A stretch of 64,000 nt of DNA from Agelas oroides. Its lineage: Eukaryota; Porifera; Demospongiae; Agelasida; Agelasidae. Below are positions 22,084 to 35,600 of this stretch, in pieces. The stretch is from NCBI GenBank assembly GCA_949130485.1, contig OX422195.1, forward strand, positions 3,524,566 through 3,588,565, given 5' to 3'. The position numbers and the translations under genes are program-made. The notes beneath the pieces were generated by a model. The model was not told the DNA's origin, searched no databases, and saw only the letters and a list, made by a program, of their open reading frames with translations. The number at the start of each line of letters is the position of its first letter. The stretch's first letter is position 1.

Positions 22084-22474
22084 ACGATCGCAAGACCTGG
22101 GCCTACCCAATGAGTACAGTCTTGGCCACTGTGGCCTTTCTGCTGCTTCTAGACACGAGCTTGCTTTCACAAGCAGGCATCACTACTCACAGCTACTGAC
22201 ACTACAGCACTCTACTAAACTCTTTTTTTTTCTTTTCTTTTTTTTCTTTTTTTAAGTCGATCTAAGCTTATCTTCAAAGTTCCGACCACCACATGAGGGG
22301 TTCCGCCAGACCACATCTTAACTAACTTAATTATAAACTGATTATATTGGATGGCAATGTCGACAGGAAACGGGGAAAATCCCCAATTTTACGGAGAGTG
22401 AACGGTTGAACTTCTGCTCTTCTACTATGACAGGTTCACCAAAATATTTTCACAAATTCCTGCTACCACAAAGC

Positions 22475-24000
22475 TAGCCTTGTTCCCAGGCTCTCTCCTC
22501 GAGGCTAGGACCAGTGGCGTAGCCAAGCTGGGGCACACTGGGGCACGTGCCCCAGCAACCGGAAGCCGTGCCACACCAACTGCAGGCGCGCTTGCAAATT
22601 ATCGATGCCGAAAGCATAGATAATAGAGACTCGTAACCGGGATTGGAAACGCGGAGCGGAAGTCGCATGTAACACAATACATTAACACACGGGCACTCCG
22701 CGTTGCACAGGAAGTGTTGAATTTTTCACCTTTTGGACGCAGCTGCTACAAGATTCAGAGACGACCAGAGGGAGAAAGAAGACTGCTTTCCGCACTTGGG
22801 TGGTGAATGCGTTGCTGGGAGGTAAGCAAGATGACTGTCTGGGAGGCATAATTTCGTAGTGTGCATTAATTTGGGTAGCTGTTGTTCAAATAAGCGTTTA
22901 ATGATGTGGTGATTGGGAGTTGAGTGTGGAATGGGCATGAATTTTGCTCTTTGTGTACCTATATTTCCCCTTGAGTAAGTCTTTCTTGGTGTTTGAGCCT
23001 TCCCTTAGATTAGTCTGAGTGTGGGCTTTGTGATGATGCCAAGTTTGTGAGCATTCTGCTCCTCCAAGTTATACTATGCTCAAAGAAAGTGTGAATCTCT
23101 GATGTACTGTGGCTCTAGTTTTCCCTCAACTTTCTGTACCTCTCATGGGGCTGTTTAATGCCTTAATGGAAAGAATTTGGTGTTTGCATGATCTTCCACC
23201 TTTCTGTTATGGACTCAGACCATTGTGATATTTGGGGACACTTGTGATCCTGTGATATATTGGAAAGTTTATGATAATATATTATGTTTCCACGGACTCA
23301 ATGTATTTGGTTTGCAATCGTACAGGATGGGAAGAAAGTTCAGGCTTCACCACAAGAAGAAGCATTATGACCCAAGTTCTGTTGTAGTATCTATTCCCCT
23401 GAGTGCTAGAGAAATTCTTTGGCCTACAGCGACAGCGAGGAAGAGTGAACGAGAACCCTAACGTGCAGGAGTTCTGTAAGAACACTCAGGCTCTCAGGGT
23501 CATAAACTGTTCATGCCTGGGCCCTGTCAAAGGCAACTGCAGGGGAAGCAACAAGAAGGAGATGACTGCAGCTGACTTGGAGAAGGAGAACCAGCCTCTC
23601 AGGAAGAGAAAAGCCACTAGGCCTACAAAGGGAAAACAGTCACTGACACAATAATTCTGTACATGTATTATTATTAACCAGTGCACTTTGATGACAACAA
23701 CCATACAAGTCATGAGAACTATAGCCATTACATGTTGTCTTGTGTAGTTAGTTTCCGTCTGAGGGACTTGGATTTACCAGAGTCATCGCGCTGTCGTGCT
23801 TGAACCGCCATCTACCTTCCAGATCAGCTTCACAACCAACAACAGATATCCTTGTTCAAGTTTATTTACGCTAAATTAGAAAGGCATTCACTTCCGGAGC
23901 GCAACGCGGAGTGTAGTGCAAAATATCAGCGTTTCCAATCCCGGTTACGAGTCTCTATTATCTATGCCGAAAGTGCCGTTGTCGACCGCGATCGGGTGCT
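22475..24000. mobile_element. composite transposon region bounded by inverted repeats
   Basis: A TAGCCTTGTTCCCAGG foldback end (22475) is followed by a CAGTGGCGTAGCC end (22512) closely related to the element at 61819. A stretch near 22605-22718 recurs inverted at about 23895-23985, sharing GAGACTCGTAACCGGGATTG and CACTCCGCGTTGC. The interior has short open frames but no transposase was recognised. A pyrimidine run lies at 22220-22255, just upstream. Confidence 0.55.
23403..23654 (+). CDS. uncertain ORF fragment inside the inverted-repeat region
   Basis: 83 codons, basic at the C-terminus, with a Cys-containing block (QALRVINCSCLGPVKGNCRG) that looks like transposon-encoded protein sequence. 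No family can be named with confidence. It could also be non-coding. Confidence 0.25.
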   Translation: MLEKFFGLQRQRGRVNENPNVQEFCKNTQALRVINCSCLGPVKGNCRGSNKKEMTAADLEKENQPLRKRKATRPTKGKQSLTQ

Positions 24001-24100
24001 AAAAATACATGAAGGTCTTGAATCTAGCAGCGCAGATAGCTATCTGTATCCTCAGAAATCGCGTGCAGTGAGATCAGGGGAGCGTACGACGGTATGAGAC

Positions 24101-24761
24101 TAGTCTCGTGCCCAGACTATTTTTCGTACGCGGAGGGGAAAAATCTCTACCCACCAGGCCCCGTCCGAAAAATCGGAAAAGGGGCCTGGTAGCACTTCCG
24201 TGTATTTTCTGTCGCTAATGTAAACGTCATCAAACGCGTGCTACGGTAGGACACGCCTTACTGCAACCGTTGATGTCAGCTGACTATCATGCAAATGCGT
24301 GCAAGATGAAGCAAGAGCGAGTTGAACAAGCGATGCTGTAGTAGCCTATGCTATCTTCCGTGTTTATCTGTCCAGTTCGGATGCACACTGTCTATACACA
24401 AATTCCGACAGATCGTCTCAGTTGATCGGGATCCAAGCCAGTGTCAACAGACGATCAGGGAGTTTGTCTCGATAACCCGTATGGGTAAACAGCGCTCTCC
24501 GATTTCGATCGTCCACCGATCTCGCGTAAACGCGACACCACTGCCGCACGTATGTAGGTGACACAGACGACTACTCTACCATATTGCATAGTCGGCACTT
24601 TTGGCCTCGTGCGCATGTGACGGGATCACGTTCCGCGTGGTTTCATTCCGCAATCTGATTGGCTCCTCAAAATTTTGAGAGGTAATAGTCGACAGAAAAT
24701 ACACGGAAACGCTACCAGGCCCCTTTCACGATTTTTCGGGCGGGGCCTGGGGACGAGGCTA
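24101..24761. mobile_element. long member of the TAGCCTCG foldback family
   Basis: Starts TAGTCTCGTGCCCAGAC and ends GGCCTGGGGACGAGGCTA. Internal arms mirror each other (CCGTGTATTTTCTGTCG near 24200 against CGACAGAAAATACACGG near 24690). No flanking duplication is visible. Its right end is 150 bp upstream of the FBXL12 start codon, so that gene's promoter or 5' exon may lie in or beside it. Confidence 0.7.
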
Positions 24762-24911
24762 CAGTAAAGTAACTTCGAACCCATTCGCTTTGCGCAGACT
24801 GGGAACCGGAACGAGAAAAGTAGCTCAATCGCGGCGCGCGCGTTCGGATAGCAATTATGAATGGGTCAAAGTTCACTAACAGATTTGCTTTTTTTTTTTC
24901 CTGCCAGGTGA

Positions 24912-27900
24912 ATGGAGAAGCCTCCTAGAAAGAAGCGAAGGGCTGTGCAGCCACAGTATTATCGTGTTCTTGGTAAGTACATACAGTGTGTTTGTGAAGT
25001 AGAAAGTGGGCATCATAGCATGGAAGTTCAAATGCTCAAACTACATGAACTAGTCAGCTAGTGCCTGTAGGTTTATTGAATGGTCAAAGCAAACCACGTA
25101 GCCAGAGAATGATGGTAAATGCTGCAGTTCTTAACCCTGTCATCCAGAAAGTACTTGTAGAAGTTAAAACGCCTTCACCAGTCAGTGATATTTAGCTCAT
25201 CAGCTGCACCCCATTCTGCAAGGAGAGAAGGGATCTGCTAACTTTCAGTTCAGCTGCTAATAGCATAGAAATTTACAATTTACTACATAAATACTAGAGC
25301 AGGATAAATATCTGAGGAAGACTGACAGCTCTTTCACAACCTGCAGTTTCCCATTTAAGCTGAATTAGCTATCAACACTTTGTCTAGAAACCGGACCCTT
25401 GGAAGAGAGAGTGTGATCAGTAGGCCGGTATAAATGTGTGTGCACTGTAGAATGTTAGGAGTTTGCCACCAGTGGATCCTTGTACTGAACCAGGCACTCA
25501 CAGAAGCTCAGTTTCTGCAACCTTCTCCAATGGAGCTAAATACAAGGCCCAAATTCGTTGATTTTTAGTTTCTCGTCAGTTCCTCTGTATGCAAGTTGAC
25601 AAATGTGATGACAGGAGGATCAGCACTCTTTGTATGCCATTGTAGAAGGTTTCTTTTGGATACTATGCAGTAGACAGACACATTTGTAATTCACAGTCAC
25701 TAGGAAGTGGAGGAGTTTCATCACAAATTTGTTGAGGTGTTGATCTCTTGGTAGACAACTATCTGCTGAATCTTCTGACTCAGACATTAGCAGTGCACTC
25801 GATACTGCAGTTGGACAGCTTGGATGATTTCAGGTTAAAAATCTGAGAGCTTTGACACTGGGGAAGAGTCTGAAAGTCCTCTCGTATGACCCCCAGTCTA
25901 CATCTGGTAGCAGGCAGTAGGCAAGTTAAATTGTATGCTATTCTTAAAAGCATGAAGGGCAAAGATCTGTCAGTTATTTCTGTTAATTTGCAGGATGTCA
26001 TTTAAGTGAGAGTAGGTGAATGAGCATAACAGGCCAGCACCCCACAGTGCTCATGGTCAAAACTTTGTTATGAATCTCTTACATCTTCTGTGACCTGTAG
26101 TTAAAGTACTCACTTATATATGCATATACACACAGTATGCCTCGCGTACATGTAATGCTGGCCAGACTCTGAGAGATGCAGAGGAGGTTGAAAGTTAGAA
26201 AAGTAGTAGTTGGGGCTTCCTCGTGTCTACCCACGACGTCACACATGTGCTCCAGGCCAGGCTCTCCCCCTTCTTAGCGGGGAGAGCCTGGGAACGATAA
26301 ATAGTACTTGTGAAGTCTGTAGCTGTTGGCAAAACCATGTAGGGAAAATCGCATGTGCCGGCTGCATACTGCGTGGGCATCATCACGAAACCGAGTCCAC
26401 AAGGGGAATGTGGCGCGGGTGTAAGTTTACAGACTGTCATATTTATACCGGTTTGTTCTTTTATGAAAGTTGTTCGGTGGATACTGAGGAAAATAACTTG
26501 TGTTTGAAAAATGCTATTGGTATCTACAACTCACACCCAGCAGTATCCAGTGGGCAAGTTAAACAAGAGTGGCCTGTTTACATCACCATGTATACTACAA
26601 TATGAATGACTGTAGTGTCACTAGTTCTGCCAAGATAAAGATCTGGTGACTGGCATTAGTCTATAGCAGTTTATTGCATCTCACTATACAGTGTGGGACC
26701 AATTACAGTAGGGCATTTGGTTACAAGAGTGCTAATTAGTTTCGAAACCAGACAGGTCTGGTTATTGGCCAGGATATCTACAACCAGAATTCAGATATGC
26801 TTCATGATAATATTCTTATGGGTCGTTATAACTGCACAGGAGCCACCTTCACAAGTGGTTAGGCCCAAATTCATTGATTGTTAGTTTCTCATTGTCCGCT
26901 TGCATGGATTTTCTGCAATAGAATTTATCACCATGTGCATATCACTGACAATAACAAGCAAGTGATAAGTGTTACGAGTGCATAAGGTGTAGGAATTTGG
27001 CTACTATGAAAAACCTGGCTGGTGGGCAACTACCATCACCATCGTGGAATGTCTTTCACTCCATAAGAACTACAATCATGTCGAAGGGTGACGCATGCAG
27101 TCATCTGAAAAAGGTCAACGCAGAGGTGATGCCATCTTAGAAAGGAGCAAGCCTCAGCTATAGGTACAACTTGCTGCTATAGCTGAACCTCCACAATCTC
27201 TTTCTCTTGAAGAGTGCCAAGAAGTAGATAAACAAGCAAAGTAACAAGTTCCATAATAAGAGCTTCAAATTCTGTGAAGGCAGAAGTGAATTGTGTAATG
27301 TCAATACAGGTATATGTCTTGTAGTGAATAGGGAAAACTCTTGCAGCTGTGCACAAACACAAGTTGCTATTAGTCTGGTTGTTAGATATTAACTCTTACA
27401 TGGCACAGTGACACCAAGTCTTCAGCTTGACCAAACATGTTGAGCTAAAACTCGGTTCTCACCATATGTGAAGCACTGTTCATGCCTTGAGAGAGATTAG
27501 TAAGATTCTCAGCTGTGCGGTAAACAGGGCTATAGCTATGATGGTTGTGTAATGTTGGCTGAAATCACCCTGTGGAGACTTATTGAAAGTTACCTGTGTT
27601 TTCATTGCTACAGCACCACAGCCATCTCTGGAGCTTCTCCCAGACAATCTTCTCCTTAAGATCTTGAGTCTTCTTGACGTTCACTCCTTGATTCGTCTCT
27701 CACGAGTGTGCAAACGGTTCCATCACCTCTACACTGATGAGTACATCTGGAGTGATGCCAACCTGAGCAGCAAGTCTGTTGGGAGCAAGCTGAATGTACA
27801 CAAGCTCAAGAAGATTGTTCATGACAGAATACCCCCTACCTTGCAAAAAGTGAAGCTGTCATCAAACCATCCTAAGAAACCACCAGTTGTTACAGCTGCA

Positions 27901-29333
27901 GTGTTAAATGATTTGTTCAACAAGTGCTCAGGAATCAAAAACTTCACTCTGGAAACCTGTGACTTAACCACGGTATGTACCTAATTACAGACCTACTGTA
28001 ACACAGTGACAGCTTAATTCTCAAGCACCATCAGAAGGTTTCCTTGGGTTCAATTTCTTAGCCACTTGGCAGCCTTACACTTCTTCAGACAATCTACAAA
28101 ACAAGCTGGCAAGTGTACAGGGCTTTGTGGGCTCGAGTTTCCCCTCGAATTCAAACACTGAACAGTTCAGATCTACTTCTATTCTTAATGACTGCTCAGA
28201 TAAATTAATTATATATATCCTCTCCATGCAATAAACAAAACTCTGTATTGCTCTTTTCCAGTTTCCTTCTGACTGCAAACTTTTTCACAGTGACACACTA
28301 GAGTACATTACACTCACTCAGTGTGAGGTGCAGTTCAGGTGGATGGAGACTTTGAAGCCAATGTGGCCGAAACTCCAACATCTTTCCCTGGCCAACACGG
28401 CTAAGGTTTCAGACCATGACCTGAAATACATTTCAGGATGTCAACTATGGACCAAATCTCTCAGGTCAGTGATGTCTGTTATTGTGTTGTAGTTCTTAAC
28501 AATAACCAATCCACTGTGCTTAATGGCCTTGTACCCAGGTACACTCATCATGCACAGTCTCAAAACATGCACACTTCTTTGTAAGAGTGGAGTGAGCAGT
28601 CTTGCTTTTATTTGTGTCTGCCCAGTTAATGCATGCTACCAAATGATTACACCAACCCACTGCTTACAGAAAAAATGCTGACAAGTGTATGTATTTCCCT
28701 CTTCCTGAGGCATAATTATATTTCACAATGTTGGGGTGTAAAGTACAGCTAGACACTCTTCAGTGTCTGCTACTCCCTCCCTACTTCACCTCTTGTCACA
28801 TTGTTGAAGTTGCCAAAGGGTCCGGTCTCATTCTGTTCTAAGGCAAACCTTGCTGCTATATAAATATAGTTTTTCATCCCCTCAACACGTTCCACTACCA
28901 ATAAAGGTACTAAACAACTATTCTGAATATACCCCCCGATACCCCCCACATGTACAATATGCTGCCATGCATCAGAGTTGAATGACATGACAGCGGAAGT
29001 TATAGTTTCCTCAATCCATTATGCAGGGTCGTTGTTCTCAGTGGGTGCTACAGGGTTACCAATACTGGAATAATGGCCATGTGTGAATCTCTGACACAGC
29101 TAAGAACTCTGGACTTATCCTCCTGTACTCTTGTGACAGATGTTGCTCTGCAGCACATTGCCCAGCTCCCCCACCTTGAACAGCTCTTAATAGCAAACAT
29201 CAAAATTCAACCTGAAGAGACGTATTCCAAGCTGCCCAAACTGTTTCCAAATCTTAAAACCCTCTGCTTGTCAGATGTAGAACCTCATCTGAAGCCACTT
29301 TTCTCCAAAACTGAAGTTGTATACTGTAATTGA
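24912..29333 (+). CDS. FBXL12: FBXL12-like F-box and leucine-rich-repeat protein, 4 coding exons
   Basis: Coding exons 24912-24972, 27614-27972, 28262-28464 and 29027-29333 join in frame to 309 codons plus TGA; human FBXL12 is 326 aa. The start ATG follows a strong acceptor (T11-CCTGCCAG), so an untranslated upstream exon is likely. After a basic N-terminus (PPRKKRRA) comes an F-box at residues 28-66 (LLPDNLLLKILSLLD, RLSRVCKRFHHLY). Degenerate leucine-rich repeats follow (LQHLSLANTAKVSDHDLKYI; VVVLSGCYRVTNTGI; LRTLDLSSCTLVTD). The order and spacing of these blocks match FBXL12 better than other FBXL proteins I can recall. F-box proteins bind Skp1 and bring substrates to SCF ubiquitin ligases; the substrate is unknown here. 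Confidence 0.85.
24973..27613. other. FBXL12 intron 1
   Basis: 2.6 kb with no additional exon in phase. It contains a degenerate foldback copy at about 26252-26299 (GGCTCTCCCCC against GGGGAGAGCC, then GGGAACGATA), a fragment of the TAGCCTCG family. Confidence 0.5.
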
Positions 29334-29613
29334 GTATCCTCATTGCTATAGCCATGGTACATTGTCCTACATGACATATACTGCATTAGCTTCCCATGCA
29401 CTTGAGGGCCAATTGACATACACCTTACGTAGCAACGTAATAATATTACACAAAAATAATATTAATACAAAATGTTATATATATATACATGTATATAGTA
29501 AATGTAGTTACCATAATAGCTAATATGGTGGAAAGCAATGTCAGCCTGATGATGGATTATTGATGGTAATCATTTTATCGACAAGTTGTCCGTGTATTGC
29601 AATGCATGTAGGT

Positions 29614-32600
29614 TCATGCAGACTCTTCTTCCTGCAACTCCACTCCTTCAAGCACCTTTCTGTTGGTTTCCTGCTGTAGCTTGCTCTCAAATGTACGGAC
29701 ATCATCTAGTTCCATTCCTATATAAGGGATACCGTGACAGTCACATAGGCCCTTCCCCTGAAATACTATATTTTTAAGCAACAACATCTTGCTACTTTAC
29801 TGTAAAAGTTAGTAATAAACTACTTTCATAGACCTCAATGAAGATTAAACCTTTTTGACAGCTTATTACTGTGTGAAAATAAAGCCTGTATCGTGTGGGA
29901 AGGGGATATTTTCCTGCATGTTTTACTGGAAGCGATATGTGGCAGTCTCATAATTGTAGAATCAAAAATTATTCCGTCACATATTTCAATTGCATCATAG
30001 TGTTCGAAGCGCCATACCGCTGAACTTCTGTTAAGGGCGGAGCTCATACGAGCTAGCCTCATTCCCAGGCTCTCCCCTCGCCCTGACGAAAAATAAAAAA
30101 GGGGAGAGGCTGGAAACAAGGCTACATACGAGCTTCGTAGATGCGTGAATATCTAATAAGCTTACAAAGTGCATATGAGCCCTGCCCTTAACGGAACTTC
30201 AGTGATATGGCACTTTGAATACGGCAATGCGATTGAAATACGCGGCGGAGTAATCTTCGATTTCTACACAGGACTGCCATATATACATTGTGTTGGATGA
30301 GGTCTGGGGATGAGACTACCTAAAAGCATTTGCCACCCTCTGCCTTCTCTACCCTTAGCCTAACCCTTGAAATACAGGTGCTGTATTTACCAAACCATTC
30401 ATCCATCCAGACAAATGCCTGTTGGTGACCAGTTATCAGTATATCTCGAATTGCCTGAAGGAGAGAATGATACAAACCGAAATGCATGCTTACTTCTACG
30501 ATGAAACACCTACTTCAAGTCATCATGAATATTCAGGCCATAACGAGAGGGCTTATTCCATGCTGAAACAATGTAGAAGGGGAATATGCACCAAAGCGCA
30601 CAAGAGCATACCATTTTTGAAAGCCTTAGAAAGTCCAGGGTTGTAAATTCACATCACCGGACAGTAGTACTAATGACCTTGTTTCAGGTGCTACGTTGTG
30701 TGCTACATTGTGTGTTACCTGATGTTGAACACTCTTGTTCCATATCAGGCAAGTCTTAAAAACAATGCTATGGACAAGTGCAGTGTAGAAACAAAAATGA
30801 TGTGGACAACAGTCACCCCCTATGGCACTAACAAACGGTAAGGGTTTATGTGAAACCAAGCATTGTATCATACATTATGTCTCATGACTTGGTGGTGTCA
30901 ACTCACCTTGTGTACTGCAGTCTCTACTCTTCCTTGGAGCCCCCAAATTTCAAAGAATACCTTCACAACTTTGTAAGAGCACATGACTGGTTGGCTCGTG
31001 TCCTATGGACAGATATTGGTTCACATACCACACAATTAGTCTTACCCATTCATGTAGAGTCACTCTACATGGAGGTATACACTGTACACAAAGATATACC
31101 TTCAAGTACAGTGACTGTACACTCACCAAATTCAACTTTTTCCTACATACAACTGCAACAATGTGATATTGTATGCCTACTAGGAATATGCCTGTGCAGA
31201 GTGTTTGCCTCGCGCACGGGTTCAGTATAGTAGGTGTGGTGTTGTGTGAAGGTGGAAATTTGTTGTGAGGAGACGGTAAAGCGTTTGCTTGCTTAAAGTG
31301 TACCAAGACTGCATCAGCAAGGTAGTGTATCCCTAACCGAATGCAAAGTCGCTGTATTTGTGAACCAATAGTGCATCAATGTGCCCTTGGTAGGCTAATG
31401 CATGGAAAGCTAGACGTTTTGCCTTACCTGTGTCTGCTAGATTCTTCCCGTGCATTCTGAGGCAGTAGCTCTTTGCTTCCGCTTTCAGCACGACCACATG
31501 GAGACAACTCGGTTCCATTCATACTCCTCACCAAGCATTTGCAAGTGTCAATGTGACCATGTGTATATGATGCCTGTGCACACGTGCCGCTACCCATGCC
31601 AAGTAAAATGTGATAGATATACATGTATGCATAAATACATACATACATACATACAAATGTGAACTGACTACACGTCATGATAATCAGCCTCTCGTTAAGG
31701 CACTCATTACAATACCATGTAATAGAAGGAGAAGAGAATGAAATTGCCACAGCAGATGTCAACAACTCTGTTTTTAAGTTACATACCCTCCATCCCTCCT
31801 TTAAGGGACCTCTTCCTGTCTTCTTTGATTGGAATTTTGTGCAGTCCTATGAACAAAGGAGAGCGATATGTCATTTCCAGGCCCCTGCCCATGCAGCTCT
31901 CTGTCACTTGCAGCAGATGAAAAGCAGGAGAGCCTGACAATTTCTCACACAAGTGACAGCAAGGAAACTACAATAAATGAACAGCACTGAAGTGCAGAAC
32001 CCTCGGCGCAAGGTAGATGATAAGTGTTTATGCTTATCATAATTGGTAGCCTATTCCTTTATGAAAAACATTCGTGGTTCCCCACCACTTTCCTCTGCAC
32101 AGTTTGCTCAAAGGTTTCAGACTCTCTCATGCTTGCTTTGTGCATTCTATCTCACTCTTTCTTCTGCACAGTTTCTCTCGCAAATTAACTCTGCTTTTCG
32201 TTTGGATCGAAAGACATGATCACAGCGTTCACATGTCTTCCGTCTTACAGGTACAGCAGCTTTACACTGCGGGCATACCTTTGTTGGAGGCATACTTACT
32301 GCCAATGGCCAATAATCGAACTCACAAAGAACGTCTCTCCCAAGAACTAAATGGCTGCTAGCCACGTGGTGCAGATTCATACGCATGCACGTTTTCCGCG
32401 GAGTAAAAAATGGCCGACTTATCATGTAGCCGTACCAACAGGAAACGCTCTAGCTTCACAACGAAGCATTTTCAGAGAAAATCGCTTAAAATTTCCGACC
32501 TTCATCCGCCGCTGAGAAGGTTAGTATCGTTTGTGGCACGAATAATCACGTATAAAGTGAGATATTGAGTAACAGACACACAGACACACAGACACACAGA

Positions 32601-35600
32601 CCAAGTACTGTAACCCTCGCTGCGCATGCGCGCCGAGGGTTAATAATGTTTCTTTGCCCACATAATCACTGACAAGCTTTTTTTTTAAGGTCTCAAAGTT
32701 AGCTTTTCAACTTGCATGTGGAGAAAGATGCCAGGAGAGTATGTGAATAGTCCACCCAATTAAAGATTAAATAACACACTTCCATATTCCATGTCATCAT
32801 TCAAAGAGAACAATACAGCAAGCTTTGCTAGACATAGCAAGCTACAGTCTGAAGCGTTCGTGATAAGTATATAAAGCCCACGTGCATGAATGCACATGTC
32901 TGGGTCCCTAAGAGCCTGGTATGAAGCTACTGTTAGGTAGGCTGCAAAACCATATCCTACAGTGGCAAACGGGTGTATGTATTGGGCAAAGCAACACATG
33001 TAGGTAACCATAAGCGTGGACCATGTAAGAGAAATTGCAAGTTGAAGTTGATATTTGGAGTGTCTAATCAAGCATAGCTGCCTACACATGGCAGTGAACA
33101 GCTGTTGCTAGTTTCATCCCTGGGTAGAGTGACCTGGTTACAGGGTTTACAAGATCCATAGCTAGAGACTAGGCTGGCTGCTGCAAAGAAAATGGAGTTA
33201 CTGGGAAAGAGAGTATTTCCACAAGCTTGAGGACTTTTCTTATAGTATCTGTCCAAGCACTTTTAAGTTTTGGACGTTTGCAAAGTGAAAAACAAGGTAG
33301 ACAGAAGTGGGGAGGGGTCCCCAATCAGTTTTCTTCATCCTGAATAACTAGACCATCCCTCTCCATTATACGTACTGTAAGTGATCAAAAAATGAATGGT
33401 GGGAAGGCCTGGGAATGAGGCTAAGTTTCGAGAGCTTCTACACTTGACCACAATTTGCAGTGGTGTGACAACGTAATAAATTGTGAAAATTGACAGTTAC
33501 ATGCTCTCCCTTCCCCTCCATGCACTCTTGACTGTATGTGTGTGTCCAATTGTCCATAAAAGTGTCTCCTTACCAGCTCCGGCTTTTTTTCCCCACTGGA
33601 TAATCCATCAACAGCAATATCGACGTGGACCACTTCCCTCTGTGTCAGGAGATCAGGGCTCAGATCTAGTGCCTGCAGCCAAACAAACACTTTGTCACTA
33701 ATGCAGGCAAATTACTTTCTCATGAGATAACCCAAGTTGAGTTGTTAGTGTCAGAGATACCAATGTCAAGTGGAGAAAGGGCACTAGTTAGGTGTGCACC
33801 GTACATCATGCAGCAAAACAAAGCATGTTCTGCTCTAAATGTAGATATGCTATTTACCGTAATGCTACAATGCTTTGTACGTACTTTAACTTTTTGTGAA
33901 CTTTGCTTATAGTATCATAAAATGATCACAATAACTACAGTTACATAGTGCACTAGGTTGCTATGCACTTTGTAACCTCCCACCCAAGAGTCTAACATAT
34001 TCACAACTTTAGATACTGAAATAAATCCCCAAAACATCTGGTATCTGAAACACTGAGAGAAAAAAAAGGAAAACGGAAACAGAATACAAGAAATAGCTAC
34101 CCAGTGTCCAAGTACACCATTGGGGAGATCCCCTTTTTCCTCCACCCCCCCAATTCCAACTCTGCCTACAGCATAATCATGCTTGCTGTTTAGTTAGACC
34201 ACACAGAATGTAGGACCACACTCTCTCAACTAGTAGCCTAACACAGCCTACAAGCTAACTATGTATAGACCGTGTGCCTGCGTGGGGGTGGTCCGTATAT
34301 TATATACGATTTTCCGCATACTCACCACCATTTTGTAGGGCAGTAGAATAGCAGTGATGTACACGTGGACCCCTTGTTGGCTCCCTACAAGCAAATTATA
34401 CTGACAGCTGGATAGCTTAGTGGCTCACGTATGTTATAAGGCTAATAGCGATGTATGTCATACTGCAGCGATTTTAGATGCGGCTCATACAGCTCACAAC
34501 TTCGTCACTCATGTTGCTGTATAAACTTGCCGTTCATGGAGCCATTATTTGCCCTACATTACGTCATCAGAATACTGACGCCACAGCCCATGACGTCACT
34601 GCCACTTGTAACCATGCTCATTCAGGCACACCGTCTATAGTATACTGTGCAAGTGCCTATACAACTACCAAAACGGTAGCTGCCCAGTCTCCTCCATATA
34701 CTGTATCAGACACACAGTTTGTACAGCCACACGCCATTTTAGAGCAAATACCGGCCACCACTCAAGTACACACTGTAGTAACATTTGCTGCCATGAACTG
34801 AAGTCAGTTGAGAACGTGACAGTATTTCAACATCTTGTCTTTTAATAACAATGATATCTAGCACAAAACCTTAACCAATGCAACAGATAGGAGACAATAC
34901 CCTCTTTCCTAGGCCTCTGTTTTATCTCCATGGCTGTGAGATGAAATCTGGATGCAGGCCTGAGAACGCTAGGCAAATGCACACAAGTATGCAAGCCCTC
35001 ATGAAGAAGTATCAGATACAATCTCGTTTTTTTTTTCGGGAGGCATCAATTTAGGGGAGCTAGGTCATGGCCACACACAGTGTACCCTGTCCGTCGAAAT
35101 GAATCCCAAACACTACTACAATTTAACTCTTCATTATAGAGACTTGTACCATGGCTGTAACCATTGGACCAATCAGATTGGTTCATTGGAGGTTCTAAAT
35201 CTCATAGACACCTCCTAGGAAGTTTATAAATAGTTAGACACTCTTCTCTTAGAGCACGGTCTTCAAAGCATTCACATTTACAGTCAATAAAGCTAATATA
35301 AGTAAGCTAAGATTGTTATACAGTAGTAAACAATAAACAACTGAGATGTTTACACCGTTGTTGCACTGTGAAAAACACAATAATGTTATTCTGCCTCTGT
35401 GGTGATCGTACTGTATTCTGAAAGGTCCTGAATGATCTCGAAGAGTTCATATACTTCGTTCCCTGACCATGGGCACACGCGCACAGGGAGACTCTCAATG
35501 AGATAATGGGGCGGAGTTTAGTCAAATGGTCCATGGCCTTGTGTCTTTGGTCTGTCGTTTGATACAGAAGATTGTCGAGCACGTCCTAAGTGGACAATTG

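Noticed and set aside
22735-22822. Possible calponin-homology-like exon (RKKTAFRTWVVNALLG before a GTAAGC donor)
   Set aside because: The match needs a gap, lacks the rest of the domain, and lies within inverted-repeat transposon sequence.
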